From assembly GCA_009926405.1 (NCBI GenBank), contig RFOZ01000003.1, positions 1 to 40,800 of the forward strand: 40,800 nucleotides of DNA, in the 5' to 3' direction. The first letter of the stretch is position 1, and every line of letters starts with the position of its first letter. The notes below the pieces were generated by a model. That model ran no database searches, was not told where the DNA came from, and saw only the letters and a list, made by a program, of their open reading frames with translations. This document shows, one piece after another, positions 16,347 through 24,252 of this stretch. A program made the position numbers and the translations under genes. The DNA is from Cytophagia bacterium. Lineage in GTDB: Bacteria; Bacteroidota; Bacteroidia; UBA7662.

Positions 16347-16886
16347 TTATTGGACTTTATCGAAAAAAAACACCCAATCCAAATCCCCCTTGGGACCCGC
16401 ATTTCGAATTTGTTCCAAACGAAGGGCCGAACGAGCCCGGTCCAAAAACGCCTTATCCTCCTTGGTGTGCTCGGATAGCCCCAACCAAGAAGGAATTTCA
16501 CGTTCCATCAACCAACGCAACAAACGCCAACGAGGGTTGACCGGATCCTCCAAAACGGCTTGATTCAGATCTTCCATCGCTGCCTTGGCCCCGTTAAGTT
16601 TTTGAAATGCCCCTGTCATCTTACGGACTGCCAAACCCCGGTAGGCACCACGGTAAGCCGTTGGCACCCGGCTCGATCCCCCTGCTTTAGCCACCAAAGT
16701 AGCGAAATCCTTCTCCCCAAAGCCGGACGCTGCGCTTTCAAAATAACAAAACAACGTCCAGGCTTGCCTGTCCTGGCAACCCGGATTTACCCCTGATCGG
16801 GATGGATGTGGCGCCAAAAGGAGTAAGAAACCAATGACGCCACCAACAAAAATTAACTTAAGCGATGCTCGAGCACCGAATAGCAT
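16347..16886 (-). CDS. Conserved protein of unknown function in the carotenoid cluster
   Basis: A 179-residue protein with a hydrophobic N-terminal segment (LKLIFVGGVIGFLLLLA, about 9-25), likely a signal peptide or anchor, then a helical repeat-like region: AYRGAYRGLAVRKMTGAFQ, GAKAAMEDLNQAVLEDPVNPRWRLLRWLMEREIP (TPR-like) and SWLGLSEHTKEDKAFLDRAR. I recall the pattern of an Asn-Pro turn, an RxLR stretch, FLG or WLG, then EDK in small hypothetical proteins near Bacteroidota carotenoid genes, but I cannot name a family. The ATG at 16886 overlaps the end of crtB by 34 bases, so the two are probably co-translated. It ends 46 bases before the CrtD-like start. It might act as a scaffold or localisation factor for the pigment enzymes, but nothing in the sequence proves this. 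Confidence 0.72.
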   Translation of the reverse strand: MLFGARASLKLIFVGGVIGFLLLLAPHPSRSGVNPGCQDRQAWTLFCYFESAASGFGEKDFATLVAKAGGSSRVPTAYRGAYRGLAVRKMTGAFQKLNGAKAAMEDLNQAVLEDPVNPRWRLLRWLMEREIPSWLGLSEHTKEDKAFLDRARSALRLEQIRNAGPKGDLDWVFFFDKVQ

Positions 16887-17686
16887 AGGAGGGCTGCTTT
16901 CTCGGCATTGGATATCCGAATTCTCTCTTGTAAAATTTGTTCGGAACTGGATCGCTGTATTTTTCGAAAAAGGTTGCGGTAAAAACGATAGGCCGTGAGA
17001 ACGCCAATGCGGGCGCCTTTGGGTAAACGACGGATGGCATCGTAAGCGCAGCGAAAATCCTCTTCAATGTCCTCTTCGATTTCACGTTTGGACCGTTCAT
17101 CCAATTGGAGTCCCAGGTTTAGATTCGGAAAATACGTTCTTCCGCGATTTTGGTAATCATCCTTGAGATCACGGAGGAAATTAACTTTTTGGAAGGCAGC
17201 GCCCAAAGCCCGGGCCCCCTCTTTGAGCTCATCGTAAAGGCCTGGTTTTTCGGCACAAAAAACCCGCAAACACATCAAACCCACCACCTCGGCCGAACCG
17301 TAAATATAGGTTTGGTACGATTCCTTGGCATAGGTGACTTGGTCGAGGTCCATGGCCATGCTGTCCAAAAAGGCATCAATTAGATCCCGCTCGATACCAA
17401 ACCGGCTCACCGTTTGAACAAAACAATCCAAAACAGGGTTGAGGCTGATTCCTCTTTCGAGGGCCAAATAAGTATCCCGTCGGAATTCCTCCAAAAGGGT
17501 TGATTTATCGTATTCGTGGAAGGTATCCACGATTTCATCGGCATACCGGACAAAGCCATAGATAGAATAAATCGGAGCCCTAAAGGAGGGCTGAAAAGCC
17601 AAGATACCCAGCGAAAAAGAAGTGCTGTATTGACGGGTAATCAGCCTTGAGATAGCGAAATTCGTTTCGCGGTACAATTCCATCAT
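16853..17686 (-). CDS. crtB: Phytoene synthase
   Basis: Head-to-head condensation of two geranylgeranyl diphosphates to 15-cis-phytoene, the first committed carotenoid step. The 277-residue product has both Asp-rich metal/diphosphate motifs of the squalene/phytoene synthase family: YADEIVD at about 48-54 and NFLRDLKDD at 169-177. The conserved IYSIYGFVRYAD, YGSAEVVGLMC and AFQKVNFLRD blocks are intact and the length is normal. The ATG at 17686 is directly followed by a second ATG, so the start is uncertain by one codon. A gap of 93 bases separates it from crtI; the next gene overlaps its 3' end. Within the gap I see no clear TAnnTTTG promoter, so it is probably read from further upstream. Confidence 0.96.
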   Translation of the reverse strand: MMELYRETNFAISRLITRQYSTSFSLGILAFQPSFRAPIYSIYGFVRYADEIVDTFHEYDKSTLLEEFRRDTYLALERGISLNPVLDCFVQTVSRFGIERDLIDAFLDSMAMDLDQVTYAKESYQTYIYGSAEVVGLMCLRVFCAEKPGLYDELKEGARALGAAFQKVNFLRDLKDDYQNRGRTYFPNLNLGLQLDERSKREIEEDIEEDFRCAYDAIRRLPKGARIGVLTAYRFYRNLFRKIQRSSSEQILQERIRISNAEKAALLCYSVLEHRLS

Positions 17687-17779
17687 AACGGTAATTTGTT
17701 TGTAAGCTAGGGCATTTCGGGGCTCTTGCGTCGTTTTGGTTTATTTTCGTAAAACAACTGAAAGGACCGATGGTTTGGG

Positions 17780-19279
17780 TTAACCCCTGAGGGGATGCTC
17801 TTTGATGAGTTCACCGGCCACCACCTGACCCGAAATCAACGAAGGAGGAACACCGGGACCGGGCACGGTTAACTGCCCACAGAAATACAAATTGGAGAGT
17901 GATTTGTGCTTGAGGGATGGTTTGAGCAGGGCCGTCTGGGTCAGTGTATTGGCCAGCCCGTAGGCGTTGCCCTTGAACGAATGATAATCCTTGACAAAGT
18001 CCCGATGAGCGTAGGATTTGCGGTAGATGACGTGGCTACGGATGGATTGTCCAGTCAATCGCTCAAAGCGATCCATGATCAGGTGGTAGTACTTTTCCCT
18101 CAATTCCTCGGTGTCTTCCAACCCCGGAGCCAGTGGCACCAAGATTACCAGGTTTTCCATTCCTTCGGGAGCAACCCCTGGATCGGTTTTGGAGGCAAGG
18201 GACGTATAAAAAAGAGGCTTGCTGGGCCATTGAGGATGCGTATAAATTTCCTCGGCATGCAATCCAAAATCTTCATCAAAAAACAAAGTATGATGGGTTA
18301 ACCCTTCCAACGGTTTGGAGAGCCCAATATAAAACAACAGACTGGAGGGTGCCAGGACCCTTCGATCCCAATAGGTGGAAGAATAATTCCTGTGTTCGGC
18401 CGGCAAAACCTCCTGGTCAAAGTGATGGTAATCAGCCCCGACAACCACGGCATCCGCTTGGTATTCTTTATCCAATGTGCAGACGGAACGAATTCGCCCC
18501 CCTTGCGCTTTAATGGTTTTAACCTCTTGATTATAAACGATTTCTACCCCCATTTCTTCGGCTAGCGAGACCATTCCGTCCACTATTTTGCCCATACCGC
18601 CCATGGGATACCAGGTGCCAAGACCCAGATCCGCATAATTCATCAGGCTGTACAAAGCTGGTGTGTTACGGGGCGTAGCTCCCAAAAAAAGAACAGGGAA
18701 TTCCATCATCTGAACGAGGTGCGGGTGTTTGAAATGAGCCCGAACGTGGGATGCCATCGACTTGAAAACATCCATTCGCAACACATCCCATATCAAGCGT
18801 GGGCTTAGAAATTCACCCAGGCTACGACCCGGCTTGAAAACCAAATCCCGGATGCCCACTTCGTATTTGTAGGCGGCCTGTTTCAAAAAGGATCGCAACT
18901 TCAAACCCGCTCCTTTTTCGTAAGATTCAAAAAGTGCCTCCAAGGCCTCGGCCTGCGCAGGGACCACCAAGCGCTGATCCGGTCCATACACAATTGTATA
19001 AGCTGGATCCAAACGAACCAACTCGTAATAATCGGAAACCTTGCGTCCAAAAAGGCCAAAATATTGTTCAAAAACATCCGGCATCCAATACCAAGAAGGG
19101 CCCATGTCAAAGCGAAAACCAGCTTCGTTCAGAACACGGGCTCGGCCTCCGGGCTCATGGTTCTTTTCGAGAAGCTGCACACGGTAGCCCTTGGAAGCGA
19201 GGACGGTAGCCGCCGATAACCCGGCGAATCCCGATCCCACCACCAGGACCTTTGAAGGTTTTGATGACGAATTACTCAT
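17780..19279 (-). CDS. crtI: Phytoene desaturase (lycopene-forming type)
   Basis: FAD-dependent successive desaturation and isomerisation of phytoene to lycopene. The 499-residue sequence starts with VLVVGSGFAGLSAATVLASKGYRV (11-34), then GGRARVLNEAGFRFDMGPSWYWMPDVFE, where the GPSWYWMPD block is typical of bacterial CrtI, and ends with LYFCGQLTVPGPGVPPSLISGQVVA, the C-terminal FAD-binding signature. Length and ATG at 19279 are normal for the family. It directly follows the sigma factor gene (78-base gap) and precedes crtB, the usual order in Bacteroidota. The distinction from the second desaturase downstream is based on these motifs and on position. Confidence 0.93.
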   Translation of the reverse strand: MSNSSSKPSKVLVVGSGFAGLSAATVLASKGYRVQLLEKNHEPGGRARVLNEAGFRFDMGPSWYWMPDVFEQYFGLFGRKVSDYYELVRLDPAYTIVYGPDQRLVVPAQAEALEALFESYEKGAGLKLRSFLKQAAYKYEVGIRDLVFKPGRSLGEFLSPRLIWDVLRMDVFKSMASHVRAHFKHPHLVQMMEFPVLFLGATPRNTPALYSLMNYADLGLGTWYPMGGMGKIVDGMVSLAEEMGVEIVYNQEVKTIKAQGGRIRSVCTLDKEYQADAVVVGADYHHFDQEVLPAEHRNYSSTYWDRRVLAPSSLLFYIGLSKPLEGLTHHTLFFDEDFGLHAEEIYTHPQWPSKPLFYTSLASKTDPGVAPEGMENLVILVPLAPGLEDTEELREKYYHLIMDRFERLTGQSIRSHVIYRKSYAHRDFVKDYHSFKGNAYGLANTLTQTALLKPSLKHKSLSNLYFCGQLTVPGPGVPPSLISGQVVAGELIKEHPLRG

Positions 19280-19357
19280 GAACTAATAACAACACAGAGG
19301 CCAAATGGCTTGCGTTGTTGAAAAAAAAGAAACGGGGGAGGCCAATCGGCCGAAGTC

Positions 19358-19882
19358 CTAGGCGGCGTTTAAGCCATATTGGTCTCCGTAGACCGATAGT
19401 TTACGCTTCAAGACCTTGCGAGCCAAGTGAATACGGGTTTTTACCGTCCCAATCGGAATCCCAAAGCGGTCCGCAATATCTTGGTATTTATGGCCCTTGA
19501 AATTGAGCATAAATGCTTCCCTTAATTCATAGGGCAGCAAGGCAATGGCCTTGTTAAGGTCGTCCATCACCATTTTGGATTCAGCCTGGTTGGGAATCCG
19601 CTGACTGGGCTGGTTGATGTAGTAATCCTGATCGGTTTGGTCGCTGAACGTATTCCGCTTGACTTTTCGGCGGTAATTATTAATGAAGGTATTCTTCATG
19701 ATGGTGTACAACCAGCCTTTGAGGTTGGTATCCGGTGCAAAACGATCCCGGTTTGAGAAGGCTTTGAGATACGTTTCTTGGAGTAAATCGTGGGCTTCTT
19801 CTTTGTTTTGGGTTAAAAACAAGGCATACCCTTTGAGGGCGAGGGCGTGGGTAGCGACCTGATCGGTAAAGTTGGCGTCCAT
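19358..19882 (-). CDS. ECF-type RNA polymerase sigma factor heading the carotenoid cluster
   Basis: A 174-residue sigma-70 family protein with region 2 (HALALKGYALFLTQNKEEAHDLLQETYLKAF, then LKGWLYTIMKNTFINNYRR) and region 4 (ALLPYELREAFMLNFKGHKYQDIADRFGIPIGTVKTRIHLARKVLKRKL), including the helix-turn-helix that reads the -35 element. Regions 1 and 3 are absent, as in ECF sigmas. There is no adjacent anti-sigma gene. The next gene in the same direction is crtI, so it may direct transcription of the pigment genes, comparable in concept to CarQ in myxobacteria (analogy only). Its own promoter is well formed and overlaid by repeated TTTGTTnAAC-like motifs, one of which ends at the start codon. 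Autoregulation or repressor control would fit. Confidence 0.92.
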   Translation of the reverse strand: MDANFTDQVATHALALKGYALFLTQNKEEAHDLLQETYLKAFSNRDRFAPDTNLKGWLYTIMKNTFINNYRRKVKRNTFSDQTDQDYYINQPSQRIPNQAESKMVMDDLNKAIALLPYELREAFMLNFKGHKYQDIADRFGIPIGTVKTRIHLARKVLKRKLSVYGDQYGLNAA

Positions 19883-19977
19883 TTGTTTAACCTTTTAGGA
19901 TATTTGTTAAACAAACTTACGAGAAATTTTCAAAATTCAAGCGTTTGTTGAATTTTTTTTGAAAAAAGTTGAACAAA
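19882..19977. repeat. Four copies of a TTTGTTnAA(C/T) motif upstream of the sigma gene
   Basis: Plus-strand copies begin at 19882 (TTTGTTTAAC), 19903 (TTTGTTAAAC) and 19944 (TTTGTTGAAT); a fourth, inverted copy lies at 19968-19977 (reading TTTGTTCAAC on the minus strand). Start-to-start distances of 21 and 41 bases are near two and four helical turns. The second copy continues into AAA, forming the near-perfect palindrome TTTGTT-A-AACAAA (19903-19915). They bracket the predicted promoter, so an operator function is plausible. The region is AT-rich, so chance similarity is a real alternative. Confidence 0.55.
19912..19940 (-). promoter_or_regulatory. Predicted Bacteroidota sigma-A promoter of the ECF sigma gene
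   Basis: On the minus strand TTG (19940-19938) is followed after 18 bases by TAAGTTTG (19919-19912), matching the phylum's TTG/TAnnTTTG promoter in sequence and spacing. Transcription would begin near 19905, leaving a leader of about 22 bases before the ATG at 19882. This is the best-formed promoter in the window. Confidence 0.65.
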
Positions 19978-20017
19978 ATGAGGAATCCGCCTCCCAGCTT
20001 CCAAAATCAAGGATTTG

Positions 20018-21202
20018 CTACATGCCTGAACCCATCATGGCTTCCATGCTGGTCCAAGGCAAACCGAATTTTTCACCCAGATAACGTTGGGTCAATCGAC
20101 CCTGATGGCAATAAACCCCTGCCCGCAGGCCGGGTTCCAACCACAAACAGGTCTCCATCCCCCCTCGCTGACCGGCTTCCAAAAGGATAGGAGTCATGAT
20201 ATTGCTGAGGGACTCCGATGCGGTCTGCGAAACTCGAGAAGGAATGTTGGGTACCCCGTAATGAATGACACCGTATTGTTCAAAAACAGGTTGCGTATGG
20301 TTTGTAAGCCTGGAAGTTTCAAAACAACCCCCATGGTCTATGCTGACATCTACAATCACCGAACCGGTCTTCATTCCACGAACCATGTCCTCGGTTACAA
20401 CCATGGGAGTACGACCATTACGAGCTCCCATCGCCCCTACGGCGACATCCGCCATGGCCAATTGCTCGGTTAACAAACGAGGGTGCAGAACCGAGGTATA
20501 AACCGGGCGACCTACCAACGCCTGCAAGCGACGAAGCCTGCGCAATGAATTATCAAAGACCACCACTTCACTGCCCAATCCCAGAGCCGCACGGGTGGCT
20601 TGCTCTGCAACGGTTCCAGCCCCCAAAATCAAAACCCGGGTTGGAGGAACACCGCTGACCGAACCCAACAAGCGACCACGGCCTTGGTATTGGTTGCTCA
20701 TGTATTCCGAAGCAATCAAAATCGCCATAGTTCCTGCAATTTCACTCATGGAACGGACCACCGGCAGGTAACCGCTGCGATCGGTGAGATGCTCGTAGGC
20801 AATTCCAGTGATGCGCTTGGCAATCGTTTCTTTGAGATTCGCAGCCACCATACCAGGTAAATGCAAAGCCGAAAAAACCGTTTGCCCGGACCGCAAATAA
20901 GGCAATTCTTCGGTTGGCACCGGCCCCACCTTCACCACCACCGGGCAGGCATAGATTTCGGCCGGGCCATCGGCCAATTGGGCCCCGGCATCGGCATAAT
21001 CCTGATCGCTAAAAAAACTAGGGACACCGGCATCCCGCTCCACCACCACTTGGTGCCCATTTTGAACCAGAAGGGCGACACCCTGAGGGGTTATCGCCAC
21101 CCTGTTTTCTTGAAATCCCCGTTCACAAGGAATCCCAATTCGAAGGCCAACCTGTCGCGTTGAGGTCGTAACAGGGGCCTGCAAGGTTTCGGGTGCATTC
21201 AT
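20018..21202 (-). CDS. ald: Alanine dehydrogenase (AlaDH/PNT family)
   Basis: A 394-residue NAD-dependent enzyme for reversible oxidative deamination of L-alanine to pyruvate and ammonia. Residues matching the active site are present: Arg34 in ENRVAITPQGV (pyruvate carboxylate contact), Lys91 in VVVKVGP and His114 in FSALHLPGM. The Rossmann motif is VLILGAGTVAEQATRAALGLGSEVVVFD, and the C-terminal VDVSIDHGGCFETSR with NIPSRVSQTASESLSN is well conserved in the family. The N-terminal 17 residues are a variable extension. ATG at 21202. The gene follows tsaE with a 20-base gap; I recall this pairing in Bacteroidota. Family is certain; a related PNT-type specificity cannot be excluded by eye. Confidence 0.9.
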   Translation of the reverse strand: MNAPETLQAPVTTSTRQVGLRIGIPCERGFQENRVAITPQGVALLVQNGHQVVVERDAGVPSFFSDQDYADAGAQLADGPAEIYACPVVVKVGPVPTEELPYLRSGQTVFSALHLPGMVAANLKETIAKRITGIAYEHLTDRSGYLPVVRSMSEIAGTMAILIASEYMSNQYQGRGRLLGSVSGVPPTRVLILGAGTVAEQATRAALGLGSEVVVFDNSLRRLRRLQALVGRPVYTSVLHPRLLTEQLAMADVAVGAMGARNGRTPMVVTEDMVRGMKTGSVIVDVSIDHGGCFETSRLTNHTQPVFEQYGVIHYGVPNIPSRVSQTASESLSNIMTPILLEAGQRGGMETCLWLEPGLRAGVYCHQGRLTQRYLGEKFGLPWTSMEAMMGSGM

Positions 21203-21222
21203 GGTTGGCTACGAATTTAGAT

Positions 21223-21717
21223 TCAAAGGGGGGCCGGACCATCCACGCTAGTCAATCTTCGCCGATTTTCATACTCCGCTGGTAGCCGCTCCCCTTCTAG
21301 TACTTCCGGGGACGTTCCAAAAGTTTCCAGCTTATAAAACAAGGTTTGCTCGGGCAAAGCGGGCCCCGCTCTTTCAGGCCACTCCAGCCAAACCCAATCA
21401 GCTTGGTTCAAAAAATGCGCTGGGTCCAAGGCCAGCCACTCTTCTGGGCCTCGAAGACGGTAGAGGTCCGCATGAAGGACCACCCCTCCTTCCTCGGTGC
21501 GATACTCCTGGATCAGGGAATAGGTCGGCGATGTCGGCAAGGGATCACAACCCAGGCAGGTGCCCATCGCACGAAACAAAGTCGTTTTGCCAGCACCCAT
21601 TTCGCCGATCAAGGCCAAGACCACAGGCAAAGAACCGATACGACGACGATGGGCATGGTCCAACAAGGCTTGAGCAACCCCATCCAAATCGGATAGGCCA
21701 AAAACCCTGTCTAACAT
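21223..21717 (-). CDS. tsaE: tRNA threonylcarbamoyladenosine biosynthesis ATPase TsaE
   Basis: The P-loop ATPase that turns over the TsaB-TsaD complex in formation of t6A37 on ANN-reading tRNAs. The 164-residue product (ATG at 21717) has Walker A IGEMGAGKTTLFRAM (37-51), the SPTYSLIQEY motif with its conserved Thr-Tyr-Ser, HADLYRL (Walker B region with Asp) and DWVWLEWPER. All are typical of TsaE. An in-frame GTG at 21744 would add nine residues and is less likely. The C-terminal 40 residues are an extra tail beyond the usual family core. It lies 51 bases downstream of atpG in the same direction and 20 bases before ald. Confidence 0.93.
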   Translation of the reverse strand: MLDRVFGLSDLDGVAQALLDHAHRRRIGSLPVVLALIGEMGAGKTTLFRAMGTCLGCDPLPTSPTYSLIQEYRTEEGGVVLHADLYRLRGPEEWLALDPAHFLNQADWVWLEWPERAGPALPEQTLFYKLETFGTSPEVLEGERLPAEYENRRRLTSVDGPAPL

Positions 21718-21768
21718 AAACTCATCGGATAACCTACCGTCCACCGTGCAGGTCAGGTGCCAAAGGAA

Positions 21769-22647
21769 TCAACCGGCCAGGGCCGCTGCCCCGCCAACAA
21801 TCTCGGTAATTTCGGTGGTAATGGCTGCCTGTCGGGCCCGGTTGTATTGCAGTCGCAATTCCCGTAACAAATCTCCCGCATTCTCGGTTGCCTTATCCAT
21901 CGCTGTCATCCGGGCTCCGTGCTCGGAGGCTTGGGTGTCCAACATGGCTTTGTGCAATTCTATGGCAAGGTAGAATGGCAACAAATCTTTAACTATAGCC
22001 TCACGACCCGGTTCGTACAAATAATCAGCCCCAGCAGCCCCAGCAGCCAGGGTCGTTGAGGATTCTGCCTGCAAAGGCAACCAAGGCATTGCTTTAAAAT
22101 ACTGAACGGCCGGGTTTTTGAATTCGCTGTAAACAACCACCACTTGATCGTAGTTCCCTTCCGTAAAAGCTTTGCTTAGTTCGGCAGCCATTTCGGCAGT
22201 CGCTTGATAACGGATTTTGAGCATCAAATCCTTGAAGCGCAAATCCACCGTCAAACCAGATCGCTTGAAGAAATCAGCCCCTTTGCGTCCGACAGGAATC
22301 AAGGTAACCTGCTGATCGGAAGGCAATTCCTCCATGAACCGTCGGGCTGTTTTGATGAGGTTGCTGTTAAAACCGCCACACAAGCCTTTGTCTGATGTTA
22401 ACAAAACAACGCCCACCCGTTTAATTTCCCTGACAGCAGTCAAGGGCATCTCGGCTGTTGAACCTTCGAGTCCCGATACCAAACGACCAACCATGTTTTG
22501 GAGTCCCTCGGCATAAGGACGAATTTGTTGAATCGCGCCTTGGGCTCTCCGCAGTTTGGAGGCCGAGACCATTTTCATGGCTTTGGTAATCTGCTGGGTT
22601 GATACAACCGAAGCGATGCGGACCCTGACTTCTTTGAGATTGGCCAT
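21769..22647 (-). CDS. atpG: ATP synthase F1 subunit gamma
   Basis: The central rotor shaft of F1. The 292-residue sequence has the N-terminal coiled-coil helix (LKEVRVRIASVVSTQQITKAMKMVSASKLRRAQ, 4-36) and the matching C-terminal helix (ARMTAMDKATENAGDLLRELRLQYNRARQAAITTEITEIVGGAAAL), which together form the stalk. The central Rossmann-like part includes VLLTSDKGLCGGFNSNL, a gamma-subunit hallmark. Normal length; ATG at 22647, 21 bases after the atpA stop. It is last in the atpB-E-F-H-A-G order. Confidence 0.97.
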   Translation of the reverse strand: MANLKEVRVRIASVVSTQQITKAMKMVSASKLRRAQGAIQQIRPYAEGLQNMVGRLVSGLEGSTAEMPLTAVREIKRVGVVLLTSDKGLCGGFNSNLIKTARRFMEELPSDQQVTLIPVGRKGADFFKRSGLTVDLRFKDLMLKIRYQATAEMAAELSKAFTEGNYDQVVVVYSEFKNPAVQYFKAMPWLPLQAESSTTLAAGAAGADYLYEPGREAIVKDLLPFYLAIELHKAMLDTQASEHGARMTAMDKATENAGDLLRELRLQYNRARQAAITTEITEIVGGAAALAG

Positions 22648-22668
22648 CTTTGGTTTTGATTACCTTTC

Positions 22669-24249
22669 TTAGGCTTTGTAGCGGGCGACCAATTGTTTGG
22701 CCGTGGCTGATAACACATCCGTTAAACTGTCTTCGAATTTGCCAGCTTTGAGGGCCTCCAGGACTTGAGGGTGATTGGCCCGCATGGTAGCCAGAAAATC
22801 TGCCTCAAATTCCCGAACCTTGACCATGGGTACATCCATCAAGAGACCCTTGGTTCCCAAATAAATAATGGCAATCTGATCCTCTACCCGGAATGGTGAG
22901 TATTGAGGCTGCTTAAGAATTTCAACATTGCGGGCACCTTTGTCCAAAACAGCCTTGGTAGAGGCGTCCAGGTCGGAACCAAATTTGGAAAAAGCCTCCA
23001 ATTCCCGGTACTGTGCTTGGTCCAATTTGAGGGTACCGGCCACTTTCTTCATGGACTTGATCTGCGCGTTGCCGCCGACCCTGGAAACCGAGATACCAAC
23101 GTTGATAGCAGGCCGTACACCGGCATTAAAGAGGTTGGACTCCAAGAAAATCTGACCGTCTGTGATGGAGATCACGTTGGTAGGAATGTAAGCCGAAACA
23201 TCACCAGCCTGGGTTTCAATGATGGGAAGCGCCGTTAGCGAGCCCCCACCTTTGACTTTGCCTTTGAGTGATTCCGGCAAATCGTTCATCTGCGCAATAA
23301 TCTCATCGTTGTAATTCAATTTGCAGGCTCTTTCGAGAAGGCGTGAGTGCAGATAAAAAACATCCCCAGGATAGGCTTCGCGTCCGGGGGGTCGACGCAA
23401 CAAGAGAGAAACCTCCCTATAGGCCACCGCCTGTTTGGACAAATCGTCGTACACAATCAGGGCTGGATTCCCAAGATCCCGGAAATACTCCCCGATCGCC
23501 GCACCGGCCATCGGCGCATAGAACTGGAGCGGTGCAGGGTCCGAAGCAAAGGCCGCCACAACAATGGTATACGGCATGGCCCCGTTTTCTTCGAGGGTTT
23601 TGACGATGTTCGCTACAGTCGAAGCTTTTTGACCCACCGCAACATAGATACAATAAACCGGCTTGCCGGCCTCGTAAAATTCTTTTTGGTTGAGGATGGT
23701 ATCAATGGCAATCGCAGTTTTGCCGGTCTGACGGTCACCGATAATCAATTCACGTTGTCCACGACCGACGGGAATCATGGAGTCGATCGCCTTGATTCCG
23801 GTCTGCATGGGCTCGTGAACCGGCTGACGGAAAATGACACCGGGGGCCTTTCGCTCAATGGGCATTTCAAAGGTCTCACCTTGCAAGGGACCCTTCCCAT
23901 CAATGGGTTGACCCAACGTATTGACAACGCGGCCCAACATTCCGTGCCCGGCTTTGATGGATGCAATCAGACCCGTTCGCTTCGCGGTATCCCCTTCTTT
24001 AATGCCCTCGGAACTTCCCAAAAGAACAGCACCCACATTGTCTTCTTCCAGGTTGAGAACAACGGCCCTCGTACCATTCCCGAATTCGATTAGTTCCCCG
24101 GCCTGTACACGGGTCAAACCGTAGAGGCGGGCAATTCCATCCCCCACCTGAAGGACCGTTCCGGTTTCTTCAAGTTGGGCTTGGGAATGATGGCCCGCAA
24201 GTTGTTCCCGTAGGATTGCGGAAATTTCGTCCGGCTGTAAATGTGCCAT
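22669..24249 (-). CDS. atpA: ATP synthase F1 subunit alpha
   Basis: A regulatory, nucleotide-binding subunit of the F1 hexamer (526 residues). Walker A is GDRQTGKT at 171-178, the alpha-specific version with Gln; Walker B is PALIVYDDLSKQAVAYREVSLLL, and the PGREAYPGDVFYLHSRLLERA region follows. The N-terminal beta-barrel and C-terminal helical domain are complete. ATG at 24249, only three bases after the atpH stop, as expected for stoichiometric co-translation. Confidence 0.98.
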   Translation of the reverse strand: MAHLQPDEISAILREQLAGHHSQAQLEETGTVLQVGDGIARLYGLTRVQAGELIEFGNGTRAVVLNLEEDNVGAVLLGSSEGIKEGDTAKRTGLIASIKAGHGMLGRVVNTLGQPIDGKGPLQGETFEMPIERKAPGVIFRQPVHEPMQTGIKAIDSMIPVGRGQRELIIGDRQTGKTAIAIDTILNQKEFYEAGKPVYCIYVAVGQKASTVANIVKTLEENGAMPYTIVVAAFASDPAPLQFYAPMAGAAIGEYFRDLGNPALIVYDDLSKQAVAYREVSLLLRRPPGREAYPGDVFYLHSRLLERACKLNYNDEIIAQMNDLPESLKGKVKGGGSLTALPIIETQAGDVSAYIPTNVISITDGQIFLESNLFNAGVRPAINVGISVSRVGGNAQIKSMKKVAGTLKLDQAQYRELEAFSKFGSDLDASTKAVLDKGARNVEILKQPQYSPFRVEDQIAIIYLGTKGLLMDVPMVKVREFEADFLATMRANHPQVLEALKAGKFEDSLTDVLSATAKQLVARYKA

Positions 24250-24252
24250 AAT

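Noticed and set aside
16301..16501. Upstream extension of the crtD-like frame to 16501
   Set aside because: It overlaps the 179-codon gene and codes for sequence with no relation to desaturases; ATG at 16300 fits the FAD motif distance.
17687..17779. Promoter in the crtB-crtI gap
   Set aside because: No TAnnTTTG box is present on the coding strand; an ECF-type promoter cannot be recognised without comparison sequences.
23347..24093. Plus-strand open frame of 248 codons
   Set aside because: Mirror of the highly conserved atpA coding region; the product has no plausible fold or motif.
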